From positions 1 through 62,302 of the forward strand of contig CAZTOP010000014.1 of NCBI GenBank assembly GCA_964615145.1: DNA of 62,302 nucleotides. Direction: 5' to 3'. The stretch's first letter is position 1; every line of letters begins with the position of its first letter. The position numbers and the translations under genes were made by a program. The notes under the pieces were generated by a model that saw only the letters and a list, made by a program, of their open reading frames with translations, was not told the origin of the DNA and did no database searches. Positions 53,652 to 62,302 of this stretch are shown one piece after another. This DNA comes from CAIVPM01 sp964615145. Its GTDB lineage: Bacteria > Bacteroidota > Bacteroidia > Chitinophagales > Chitinophagaceae.

Positions 53652-54078
53652 ATAATTTTAAGTTGCGAATTCGAGCAACATTAAAATTTGTGATTTTTAA
53701 TTTTTCAATGCTTATTAGGTAACTTTTTTATTCTTTATTTAATATCCACGTCCTGAAGATTAGTAAAACTATTACCGATATGCTTCTATGAATAATTGGT
53801 TAAATTGTTATTAATAAACAATTAAAAGGTATTTTGATTGGTTTGTTAGCATTAATTTCGTTTTTTTCCAATCCTTATTAATTACTTACCCCATTTCAAC
53901 TATACAAAAATTAGTGTGATTATTATATAAATCAACACTGATAATTTGCTATTGATGATTTCTTCTGTTTTAAATAAACGGATGGATTTGTGTTGATAGT
54001 CAATTATCACTGTTGTTGTAGCTTCACTAACTTAAGGTAGCAGATAAATATCAAATTAGAAAAATACAAATATTATAC
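53652..54078. other. 427-base gap upstream of the giant adhesin gene
   Basis: I see no gene here. It is AT-rich. An 8-base inverted repeat, ATCAACAC at 53931-53938 with its complement at 53990-53997, is separated by 51 bases and could mark a regulatory site, but chance is possible. No convincing -33/-7 promoter pair was found. It likely holds the promoter and a long leader for the adhesin gene. Confidence 0.6.
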
Positions 54079-57000
54079 ATGAATCAATCTCAACAAAACG
54101 CAAACAAAACAACAATGAGAAAAGTGTTCGTATCGCTATTAGCAATTGTTTTTACTGTAGTCACAGTAAGTGCACAAACAATCACTTTTACTGGTGCTAC
54201 TACAGATTTTACAAATCAAAGTATTTCAGCATTAGCTGCTGGCACTGGTGCTGTCACTTACTATGCTTCCTCTGACGGTACTTTTATGTATTTTGGAGCA
54301 TTTAGAACTGGTGGCAGTACTTGGGGAAGTACAGATCACTTTACCATTTATGTTGATGCCGACCCAAGAAGCAACCCTTCTGGTGCAGGTAATGGATCTA
54401 CAACTGGTTTGGCGTGGGATAATCAAACGCCTACATTAGCTACCAGAGTTGATTACAGAATCGCAATCAGAACTGATGGAAGCACAGGCAGTGGCTCGGG
54501 TTCTAGTTTTTACAGTAGCAATAATACTACAACTAATACAGCTAATTGGACTACTGGTTCTGCCAATGCTAAAGGTTATACTCAATATGTAAGCAATGCA
54601 ACCAATGGAGGTATGGAAATAAGAGTACCGTTATCAGATTTTGGTAACCCGGCTTCTACATATATTTCAATGTTCAGTTCTTACTCTGGTAGTGGTGGTG
54701 GTTTTTTTGCACCTGCAACAGGTACTTTTACTGGAAGTACATTAAATGGTTATTTAAGGAATTTAGGGGTATATAAGAACAACAATATAACTGCAGGGTC
54801 AGTTACTACAGCGATAACAGATTTATCAGTTAATAGTGCCAACACAACAGCTGGCGATTTTGGTGATGTTACAATAACTGGTGCTTTTACTTGGACTCCA
54901 AGTGCAAGCAGTTCGTTTACTGGTTCGCTAACAATAGGCTCGGGAACAACCAATTCTTCAAGAGTTAATTTAACAAGCAGTTCCAATACACTTTATGTGG
55001 GAGGACGTGGATTTGGTGGTACAGCTGGAATAATATCAATAAATGGTTCAAGTGGTAATGCTATTTACTCAGGTACATCATCAGGTGGTATAGTTAACTT
55101 TTTAGGGGCTGGTTTAGTTAATGGAGCGGCCACAACTAGAATGTTTGGTAATACTTCCAACGCTGTTGCAATACAAATTGGCGGTGCTGTTGATTTTACT
55201 GGAGGTAGTGGAACAACCACCCTTTTCAACGGAGGATCTTTACAAATAAATGCTAATGGTTCTGTCAGCAATCCGCTTACTTATCAAACTGGTACTACTC
55301 TAATATACAGTACAGGTGGAACATATACTGCAAATGGCGAATGGACGGCTGGAGCTACTAGTGGTGCAGGATACCCTGATAAAGTTACAATTGGTAACGG
55401 TGTTAATACCACCTTAAACTTTGGTTCTTCATCAAGCTTTAGGCAATGCTCTGGTAATTTTACTATTAGTAGTGGTTCTACATTTACATTATCTACTGTA
55501 GCTGGTGGTGATTTTAGGTTTGCTGGAGGTTCTAGTTCATCCATCACTAATAGTGGAACATTTAACACTAATGGCAGGGCATTGTGGTGGGTAGGAACAG
55601 GTACAGCTACATATACCAAAACAGGTGGTGGTACCGAGAATATTGACATCTTTATTCATAACTCATCATCAACACTAAACCTAGCATCGGGTGCTAATGC
55701 AACTAACTGGACAATGGTTAGTACAGGAACTACTACCGCATCTTGTTTGCAATTTCAAAGTAGTGGTAGTTTGTATTTAGATGCCAATACTTTAACTATA
55801 CCAAACAACGGTACTATTTATGTAACAGGTGCATCTGCTACTATTGGTGGTGTTAGCACTAGTACACCAGGTATTATTAATTTTGCTGGTATAGGTAATA
55901 TTACACCCGTTACGAGTGGCACAAGCCAAATAACACCAAGTGCAAATACCAGAATACAATTAAATGGTCAATTAGTTATTGGTGGCACAGCTGGCACTCC
56001 TGCTTTAGCAACATCTGGTCTTGTTAGAATAAATCAAGGTGGATATATAGATAATACAGGCGGTACTGGAATTCCAATAAAATATAATTCAGGATCAACT
56101 TTAGAATATAACCATACAAGCGGTACCTACGGTGTGCAAGCAACTGAATGGCCTGCTACAAACTCACCAACTAATGTAACTGTTTATGCTAATGGTGGTA
56201 CCGGTATTACTTTTGGAACGAATAATATAACTGCACGTACATTAACAGGTACTCTTACAGTGGGGGCTAATCAAAATGTAAGTCTTACAGGTTCAGGCAC
56301 GCCCAACTTAACAGTATTAAATACAACTGCTAGTGCAGGTGCTACTATTAGTGGTACTGGAACTTATACCCACTCTGCTAGTGGTACATTTACAACAGCC
56401 CATACTGGTGGTATAAATGGTACACTTACAACTGGTGGTGCAGTTGCATTGCCTACCACTACCAATTTTGTGTTTAATAATGCAACATCTTCTCAGGTTA
56501 CAGGAGCATTATTACCAGCAACAATAAATAATTTAACTATTAATAACCCAACTGCTTCTACTGGTACTACTATTTCAAACAACACATTAGTTATATCGGG
56601 TACCACTACATTAACTGCTGGGGCTTTAGTATTGCCAACTGGTGTAAGCAACTTGGTTACCTTTACTGGTAGTATAACTTCAACAAGTGGTACAATTACA
56701 GGCAGTGCTACTTCAAATATTGCAACAAACTCAACATTAGTAACTAATGGACTAACTTTTACAAGTGGTGGTACATCATTAAATAACTGGACACATAATA
56801 CTGCTACTTTTGGTACAACTTCTTTAGGCTTACTTTCAGTTGTTACAATTAATGGTGCTTTTTCTTTGCAAACTAGTGGTGCTCCAGATTTTTATATTGG
56901 GTCAACTGGAGGTCTTACAATTGCAAGTACTGGAAGTTACACAGATAATGGAGCAAGCAATAATAGAATATTACAAACAACTACACCCGGAGGTTCTTTT

Positions 57001-60000
57001 ACATTACAAAGTGGTGCTAGTTTCAGTACTGGAAATACAGCAGGTTTGATTGCTACTGGAACAGCTTCTGGATCTATTCAAACAACAAATAGAACATTTA
57101 GTGGTGGTGCCAACTATACCTTCTTAAATACAGCTAATAGTGCACAAGCTATTGGTACAGCAATTGATGGTGCTGGTGCCACTGGACAAACTGGTACTTT
57201 AACTGGTACTTTAACACTTAATAATGGCAACTCAACAACTGGAATTACTTTAAATCCCGGTACAAATTATATACTTGGCTCTGGTGGTGTTATTAATATT
57301 GCAGCAAGTTCATATATAACAACTGGTACTGCAACTGTTACTTCATTAGCAGCAAGTAATGGTACTGTAAATATGTTAGGTGGTGCTACAATGTTTGTAT
57401 CAAATGCTTCTGGTATTAATGGCGTTTTTCCTGCTGGGTTCACGGGAACCTTGAATTTAAATAACTCTGGATCAAACAACACGAATTTTACTTTCAATGG
57501 TAGTGTTGCACAAACTACTGGTAGTTTGTTGCCAGCAATTATTAATAATTTTAATTCATCAAATACTTTTAGTGGTACAAATCCAAGTTCTCCTAGCCTT
57601 GCATTTTCAAGTTCTTGTACCGTAAACGGTACTATTACATTTGCAGGAGGAACTGCACCTCTAGGCTTAGTTGGAATAGGAGCTGGCAATACCCTAACGT
57701 TAAATGGAGCAATTACAATAACCAATGCTGGTAAGATTATAGGCAGTTCTACATCAAATCTTATAATTGGAGGAAGCGGAACAATTACAGCTTCTAATCT
57801 CTTTGCTACTGGTGGTGCGGCTTTAAATAATTTTACTGTAAATCGCTCTGGGCAAACTGTTACCTGTAGCACTTCACTAACTGTAAGCGGAACATTTACA
57901 ACCACAGCAGGCGTATTTTCAATTAGTGGAAATACTTTAACCTTGAATGGTCAAATTGCTTTTGGGGCAGCAACATTAACTGCAACAGGTCCTATATCAA
58001 TTGGCGGCTCAGGATCTATTACAGGATCTCTTTTAGGTACAGCTAACCCATTGGCATTAACTGGTATTACAATGAATCGTAGTGGTGCTACATTGAGTTT
58101 AGGTAGCAATGTTACAGTTTCAAATACTACTGGTCTAACCTTAACTGCTGGTAATATTTCTTTAGGATCATTTAACCTTACTTCTACAAGCTCAACAGGT
58201 CAGTTAGGGGCAGGAAGTAGCAGTTCAATGCTTGTAGCAACTGGTAGTGGTCAGGCATTTAACACCATTCCAACTACAGGATTTATTGCACAAACTTTCC
58301 CAGTTGGAGATGGAACTAATTATACTCCAGTGGTATTAACATTTTCAGCCAACACAGTAGGTGGTACAGTAGGCGTAAAAACAGTTGCATCTGCACACGG
58401 AAGTATTAATTCTGGTTCAACTCCAGCTGCTTACACAGCACGTTATTGGACGTTTACAAATACTTCATTAACAAACTATACATATACAGGTACTTTTAGA
58501 TATATTTCTCCTGGAGATGTTACCGGCACTGAGTCTAATCTTAAATTGAGCAGATGGAACGGAAGTGCTTGGACAGAGTATGCTGGATCTTCGGTAGCAA
58601 GTCCGGTTATTAGTTCTGGTAGTCTAACACAAGCAACGGGTCCATTAACGCTTGATTATACAGGAAGGGCAAATTCTGCTGCAGTTAACTATACTTGGGT
58701 GGGTGGGGTTTCAAATGACTGGAATGATCAAAACAACTGGAATCCAAATACAGGTGTTCCAGGTGCAATAGACAACGTAACTATTGATGTTGCGGGAAGT
58801 TTCACAAATTGTTCTATTAACAGTGGTTCATACAGTGTAGCTAATTTTACACTCAATGGTGCTGGTGCATTTAATGTTGCAGCAAGTGCAAGTATAACTA
58901 TATCTGGCTCGTTTACTTATGATGGTTCAAGTGGGGCTACTGCTTCATTTAATGCTAGCAGTACAGTTAATTTAACATCTAGTAGTTCCACTACAATACC
59001 TGCATTAAACTATGGCAACTTAAACCTAACAGGTGGTGCAAGGGTATTGGCAAGTAGCGGTGCTATTGGTATTGCAGGCACATTTACACCTGGTGCTGGT
59101 GGCTTTACAGTTACTGGTAGCACTATTAATTTTAATGGTAGTGGAACGCAAACTATTCCTGCCTTTACTTATAACAATTTATCATCATCATCTTCGGGTG
59201 CAAGAACATTTGTAAGTGGTGGCACGATAACAGTTGGCGGCACATTTACCCCTGGTTCAAATACATACACCAATACATCCAACACATTTGTGTTTAATGC
59301 AACTTCAGGTACAGTAAATATTACTTTACCTACAGTTGCATCTGGCAATAGCTTTAATATTTTAACTATCAATGGTAGTGGCGGCACATTTGCTTTGCCA
59401 TATAGTGCAAGCACACAAAACTTGGCAACTACATTAAATGTGACTGCTGGAACGTTAGTTTTAAATCCAAGTTCAAGTAGTTTGGCAAATACTGTTGCGG
59501 TAGGAACAATTAATATTAATGGTGGTACTTTGGATGATAGAGGTACAGTTACTGGTTTATCTACTACGCTTCAGGTAAGTACTGCCTGGAATCATACTTC
59601 TGGTGTTGTTACCAATACTAGCTCGAATGGAACAGATAAAATTGTGTTTACTGGAGGTGGTAGCACTACTTTCAATGGATTAACAGCTAGTGCTAACTTT
59701 ATTTACTGGAGTGTTCAAGTTTCAAATAATACTACAACAACTTTATCTTCAAATTTAACTGTGAATGGGTTTGCTACATCAGCAAATTTCGTTACTGTTG
59801 ATTTAGGGTCAACACTTAATGCATCAACATTTACTATAAGCACTGATGCTGCAAACACTGCTTTGATCAATGGAACGTTTAAAACAGCTAACACAGCTGG
59901 TTTTTACGGCTCATCGGCTGCTTTTAGCTCAACAAACTCGCCTTTGTTTTCACTGGGTTCTTCCTCTACAATTGAATACACGTCTGGCAGCACCGCAACT

Positions 60001-62302
60001 ATAAGTACTGGATCTATTTATGCAAATATTACAGTTTCAGGTAGTGGTACATTTAGCTTTAATGGTAGTGTTACAATGAGTGGCAATTATAATCAAAGTG
60101 CAGGAACGGTGACTTTAACTCCCTCAGGTGTTGCCTCTGCTTATGCATTAAATGTTACGGGTAATTTTGTTATGACAAATGGTACTTTTAATGTTCTTTC
60201 AAGTACTACTTCAGGTGGGGCAGGTACTGTAACCGTTACAGGAAATACAACAACTTCCGGTTCTGCAAGTATTGTTTTAGAATCGGTAAGCAATACAAAT
60301 GCTAGTGGTATTGGTATTTTTCAAACAACAGATTTTACAACAACAAGTACCTCTTCTTCAATAATTGAAGTTGGAGCAACAGGAACCTATACAAACAATG
60401 AGTTCAGAATTAAAGGGAACTTAAATAAATCAGGAACAGGATCTTTTAATATCCAATCAACAAGTAATTTGGCTGGGGGAATCGTATTTAACAAATCAGG
60501 AACTCAAACATTAAACTATTCAGGTACTGCATCAAGTTATATGTCTTACTATGTAAATACTGGAAGTACATTACAAATGTCAACTGGTATTGCACTTGGT
60601 ACAAACAATAACCCGTACAGTAACTTTACTGTAAACAATGGTGCCACTGTTGATATGGGTTCATCAAGTATACTTAGTGGGGGTAATGCCACAGTAACTG
60701 GAGTTAATACTGGTTTTACTTTGTCTTCTGGAGCCACTTTAATTACAGCTAATGCAACAGGCGTTGCTGGAAGTGTAACAACAGCAATTAAGAATTTTAG
60801 TTCTTTGGCAAATTATGAATTCCAAGGGGCAGCTACAGGTACATTTACAACAACTCCAACAGCCAATACAGTAAATAATTTAACTATCAATAGAAGTGCT
60901 GGGGTAAGTTTGGGTCAAGCAATTACAGTGTCGGGTACATTAACCCTAACTAGTGGTATTGTTACAACTACAAGTTCAAATCTTTTAACTATTGGTTCTG
61001 CTGGTAGTATCAGTGGTGCTAGTGCTAGCAATTATGTTAGTGGGCCATTGGCAAGAGTGCTTACAACAACAACGGCTTCAAGTTTCCCAATAGGCAAAGG
61101 TGGAAATTATCGTCCTTTAACATTTACCTATGCAGCTGCACCGGGAACCAAAACAGTAACTATAGAACAATTTGAGTCGGCTTATCCAGGTACAGTTCCA
61201 TCTACTGCAACTGTTTCAAGATTTGGTTCAAGATATAGAACTATAACACAATCTGCAACTGGTATAGCATATACAGTAGGTTTAAATGACGGTGGGGTAA
61301 CACCAACAGGTACAGTAGTCATTTTGAGAAGAGAAGGAACTGGATCAACCACTTCAAATGCTACGTCGTTTAGCTCACTAACATATACCAACACCAGTTC
61401 ATTTTCAACAACCAATGTTGCAAATGATATAGCTTTAGCAGAGACAGCCATACCGTTAACTGTAACAGGAGCAACAACAAGTAATAAAATTTATAATGGT
61501 ACTAATACTGCAAGTGTAACTGGAGGAAACTTAGTAGGTGTTGTAAGTCCAGATGTAGTTACTTTAAATCAATCGGGTACTTTCGCTCAAACAGCAGTAG
61601 GTACAAGCATTGGAATAACAGGAACTTGTTCTTTAAGTGGAGCTAATGCTGGAGCATATAGTCTATCTCAACCAAGTTTAACTTCTAGAGATATTACGGC
61701 AGTGCCACTTACCATCACTGCAAATAATGTAAACAAAACGTATGGGTCATTATTAACAGGTGGTTCAGGTTCTACGGCTTATACGTTATCAAGTGGAACA
61801 TTAATAAGCCCTGAAATAATCAGTAGTGTAACGATTGCTTATGGTTCAGGAGCAGCAGCTAATGCAACACCAGCAACCTACACAGGCAGCGTAACACCAA
61901 GTGCAGCAGTTGGAGCTAATGGCTTTAGTGCAAGCAACTACGATATTACATATACATCTGGAGATATTATAGTTTCTTATGGCTCACCAAATGTTTGGGT
62001 AGGTGTAACCAATAATGATTACAATACATCCAGTAACTGGCAAGATGGTAATGTTCCAAGTTCAAACAGCAACTTAACAATTACTTCGAGTGGCAATAAC
62101 CCTGTATTAGCGGGTAACACTACAGTCAACAATTTAACTTTAAACGATACTTTATACTTAGGAGGCTTTAAGTTAACAGTGAACGGTGCTGTAACAGGAA
62201 CCAATACTGTATTATCTGGTACCAATGCTTCTAGCGTTGAGTACAATGGTAGCGGTTCAACTACCTTAACATTTGACCAGACAACCGATGGCAATGTAAC
62301 CA
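54079..62302 (+). CDS. Giant secreted adhesin-like repeat protein (3' end beyond window)
   Basis: One frame stays open from the ATG at 54079 to the window edge, giving at least 2741 residues without a stop. A signal peptide lies at about residues 13-34 (MRKVFVSLLAIVFTVVTVSA); the ATG at 54115 is an equally good start. The body is Thr/Ser/Gly/Asn-rich, nearly free of charged residues and Cys, with many degenerate beta-strand units of the kind NNLTINNPTASTGTTISNNT. FPVG/FPIG..YxP segments occur near residues 1407 and 2336, and WVGG-type SNDWNDQNNW segments near 1540 and 2640. A YDG-like unit (KIYNGTNTA, about 2470) and an MBG-like unit (NNVNKTYGSLLTGG, about 2548) follow. The probable role is surface adhesion or filament formation. 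A type IX C-terminal sorting domain would be expected beyond the window. Confidence 0.9.
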   Translation, partial: MNQSQQNANKTTMRKVFVSLLAIVFTVVTVSAQTITFTGATTDFTNQSISALAAGTGAVTYYASSDGTFMYFGAFRTGGSTWGSTDHFTIYVDADPRSNPSGAGNGSTTGLAWDNQTPTLATRVDYRIAIRTDGSTGSGSGSSFYSSNNTTTNTANWTTGSANAKGYTQYVSNATNGGMEIRVPLSDFGNPASTYISMFSSYSGSGGGFFAPATGTFTGSTLNGYLRNLGVYKNNNITAGSVTTAITDLSVNSANTTAGDFGDVTITGAFTWTPSASSSFTGSLTIGSGTTNSSRVNLTSSSNTLYVGGRGFGGTAGIISINGSSGNAIYSGTSSGGIVNFLGAGLVNGAATTRMFGNTSNAVAIQIGGAVDFTGGSGTTTLFNGGSLQINANGSVSNPLTYQTGTTLIYSTGGTYTANGEWTAGATSGAGYPDKVTIGNGVNTTLNFGSSSSFRQCSGNFTISSGSTFTLSTVAGGDFRFAGGSSSSITNSGTFNTNGRALWWVGTGTATYTKTGGGTENIDIFIHNSSSTLNLASGANATNWTMVSTGTTTASCLQFQSSGSLYLDANTLTIPNNGTIYVTGASATIGGVSTSTPGIINFAGIGNITPVTSGTSQITPSANTRIQLNGQLVIGGTAGTPALATSGLVRINQGGYIDNTGGTGIPIKYNSGSTLEYNHTSGTYGVQATEWPATNSPTNVTVYANGGTGITFGTNNITARTLTGTLTVGANQNVSLTGSGTPNLTVLNTTASAGATISGTGTYTHSASGTFTTAHTGGINGTLTTGGAVALPTTTNFVFNNATSSQVTGALLPATINNLTINNPTASTGTTISNNTLVISGTTTLTAGALVLPTGVSNLVTFTGSITSTSGTITGSATSNIATNSTLVTNGLTFTSGGTSLNNWTHNTATFGTTSLGLLSVVTINGAFSLQTSGAPDFYIGSTGGLTIASTGSYTDNGASNNRILQTTTPGGSFTLQSGASFSTGNTAGLIATGTASGSIQTTNRTFSGGANYTFLNTANSAQAIGTAIDGAGATGQTGTLTGTLTLNNGNSTTGITLNPGTNYILGSGGVINIAASSYITTGTATVTSLAASNGTVNMLGGATMFVSNASGINGVFPAGFTGTLNLNNSGSNNTNFTFNGSVAQTTGSLLPAIINNFNSSNTFSGTNPSSPSLAFSSSCTVNGTITFAGGTAPLGLVGIGAGNTLTLNGAITITNAGKIIGSSTSNLIIGGSGTITASNLFATGGAALNNFTVNRSGQTVTCSTSLTVSGTFTTTAGVFSISGNTLTLNGQIAFGAATLTATGPISIGGSGSITGSLLGTANPLALTGITMNRSGATLSLGSNVTVSNTTGLTLTAGNISLGSFNLTSTSSTGQLGAGSSSSMLVATGSGQAFNTIPTTGFIAQTFPVGDGTNYTPVVLTFSANTVGGTVGVKTVASAHGSINSGSTPAAYTARYWTFTNTSLTNYTYTGTFRYISPGDVTGTESNLKLSRWNGSAWTEYAGSSVASPVISSGSLTQATGPLTLDYTGRANSAAVNYTWVGGVSNDWNDQNNWNPNTGVPGAIDNVTIDVAGSFTNCSINSGSYSVANFTLNGAGAFNVAASASITISGSFTYDGSSGATASFNASSTVNLTSSSSTTIPALNYGNLNLTGGARVLASSGAIGIAGTFTPGAGGFTVTGSTINFNGSGTQTIPAFTYNNLSSSSSGARTFVSGGTITVGGTFTPGSNTYTNTSNTFVFNATSGTVNITLPTVASGNSFNILTINGSGGTFALPYSASTQNLATTLNVTAGTLVLNPSSSSLANTVAVGTININGGTLDDRGTVTGLSTTLQVSTAWNHTSGVVTNTSSNGTDKIVFTGGGSTTFNGLTASANFIYWSVQVSNNTTTTLSSNLTVNGFATSANFVTVDLGSTLNASTFTISTDAANTALINGTFKTANTAGFYGSSAAFSSTNSPLFSLGSSSTIEYTSGSTATISTGSIYANITVSGSGTFSFNGSVTMSGNYNQSAGTVTLTPSGVASAYALNVTGNFVMTNGTFNVLSSTTSGGAGTVTVTGNTTTSGSASIVLESVSNTNASGIGIFQTTDFTTTSTSSSIIEVGATGTYTNNEFRIKGNLNKSGTGSFNIQSTSNLAGGIVFNKSGTQTLNYSGTASSYMSYYVNTGSTLQMSTGIALGTNNNPYSNFTVNNGATVDMGSSSILSGGNATVTGVNTGFTLSSGATLITANATGVAGSVTTAIKNFSSLANYEFQGAATGTFTTTPTANTVNNLTINRSAGVSLGQAITVSGTLTLTSGIVTTTSSNLLTIGSAGSISGASASNYVSGPLARVLTTTTASSFPIGKGGNYRPLTFTYAAAPGTKTVTIEQFESAYPGTVPSTATVSRFGSRYRTITQSATGIAYTVGLNDGGVTPTGTVVILRREGTGSTTSNATSFSSLTYTNTSSFSTTNVANDIALAETAIPLTVTGATTSNKIYNGTNTASVTGGNLVGVVSPDVVTLNQSGTFAQTAVGTSIGITGTCSLSGANAGAYSLSQPSLTSRDITAVPLTITANNVNKTYGSLLTGGSGSTAYTLSSGTLISPEIISSVTIAYGSGAAANATPATYTGSVTPSAAVGANGFSASNYDITYTSGDIIVSYGSPNVWVGVTNNDYNTSSNWQDGNVPSSNSNLTITSSGNNPVLAGNTTVNNLTLNDTLYLGGFKLTVNGAVTGTNTVLSGTNASSVEYNGSGSTTLTFDQTTDGNVT

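Noticed and set aside
54232..62294. Many minus-strand open frames of 60-212 codons inside the giant adhesin gene
   Set aside because: They are Val/Pro/Leu-rich shadows of the Thr/Ser/Gly-rich plus-strand codons, with no motifs, signals or spacing of real genes.
1..62302. CRISPR arrays, IS elements, prophage, toxin-antitoxin or anti-phage defence loci
   Set aside because: No regularly spaced repeats, transposase motifs, integrase, phage structural genes or recognisable defence genes were seen on either strand.

Overview
The window looks like chromosomal DNA of a Bacteroidota bacterium, probably family Chitinophagaceae. The supporting signs are AT-rich sequence, almost no Shine-Dalgarno motifs, several promoter-like TAnnTTTG boxes, a TonB-receptor-like outer-membrane protein with a carboxypeptidase-regulatory domain, a Wzi-like barrel, a TamB-like giant, a fused IcmF mutase and a huge secreted adhesin with YDG/MBG-type repeats. 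I see no transposase, phage, plasmid or CRISPR sequence. Most of it is core chromosome with a few accessory islands.

Layout. 1-37: 5' part of a tRNA-Lys (minus). 0.3-7.1 kb: acyl-CoA synthetase, a lone ExbD, a Wzi-like barrel, dihydroorotase and a MutS-like ATPase. 7.1-12.8 kb (minus): a tight seven-gene photolyase/cryptochrome operon: SDR, SRPBCC, DUF2805, a photolyase whose antenna-like domain appears to sit at the C-terminus, a conventional photolyase, a 47-residue DUF2256 zinc-ribbon protein (GTG start) and a DPRP-type photolyase that lacks the Fe-S cysteines. 12.9-21.8 kb: Sel1 protein, TcdA, ECF sigma/anti-sigma pair, PhoR/PhoB-like two-component system, a secreted protein with a possible clan CD peptidase-like C-terminus, a GGCT-fold protein, LpxH and a secreted unknown. 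21.8-25.2 kb: homoserine kinase, a GlxA-type regulator and three small divergent genes (EthD, DinB, AHSA1). 25.3-31 kb: xylose operon (xylulokinase, xylose isomerase, sodium symporter) with a divergent AraC regulator. 31-33.6 kb: bifunctional ThrA preceded by a 19-residue Ile/Thr leader peptide that looks like a threonine attenuator. 33.7-47.1 kb: outer-membrane receptor-like barrel, Spy-like protein, RuvB, TamB-like protein, D-2-hydroxyacid dehydrogenase, RsmA, YidB-like protein, GH25 lysozyme and phenylalanine hydroxylase. 47.3-53.6 kb: IcmF, 3-hydroxybutyryl-CoA dehydrogenase, a REP/MITE-like inverted repeat and a DUF885 lipoprotein. 54.1 kb to the end: one giant secreted adhesin-like ORF, still open at the window edge (at least 2741 residues).

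The most interesting points are the photolyase operon, where three divergent photolyase-type flavoproteins occur with an SDR that lacks its catalytic Tyr and with a very small zinc-ribbon gene, and the threonine leader peptide upstream of thrA. All functional calls rest on reading the sequence and on knowledge of the families. No database search was run.
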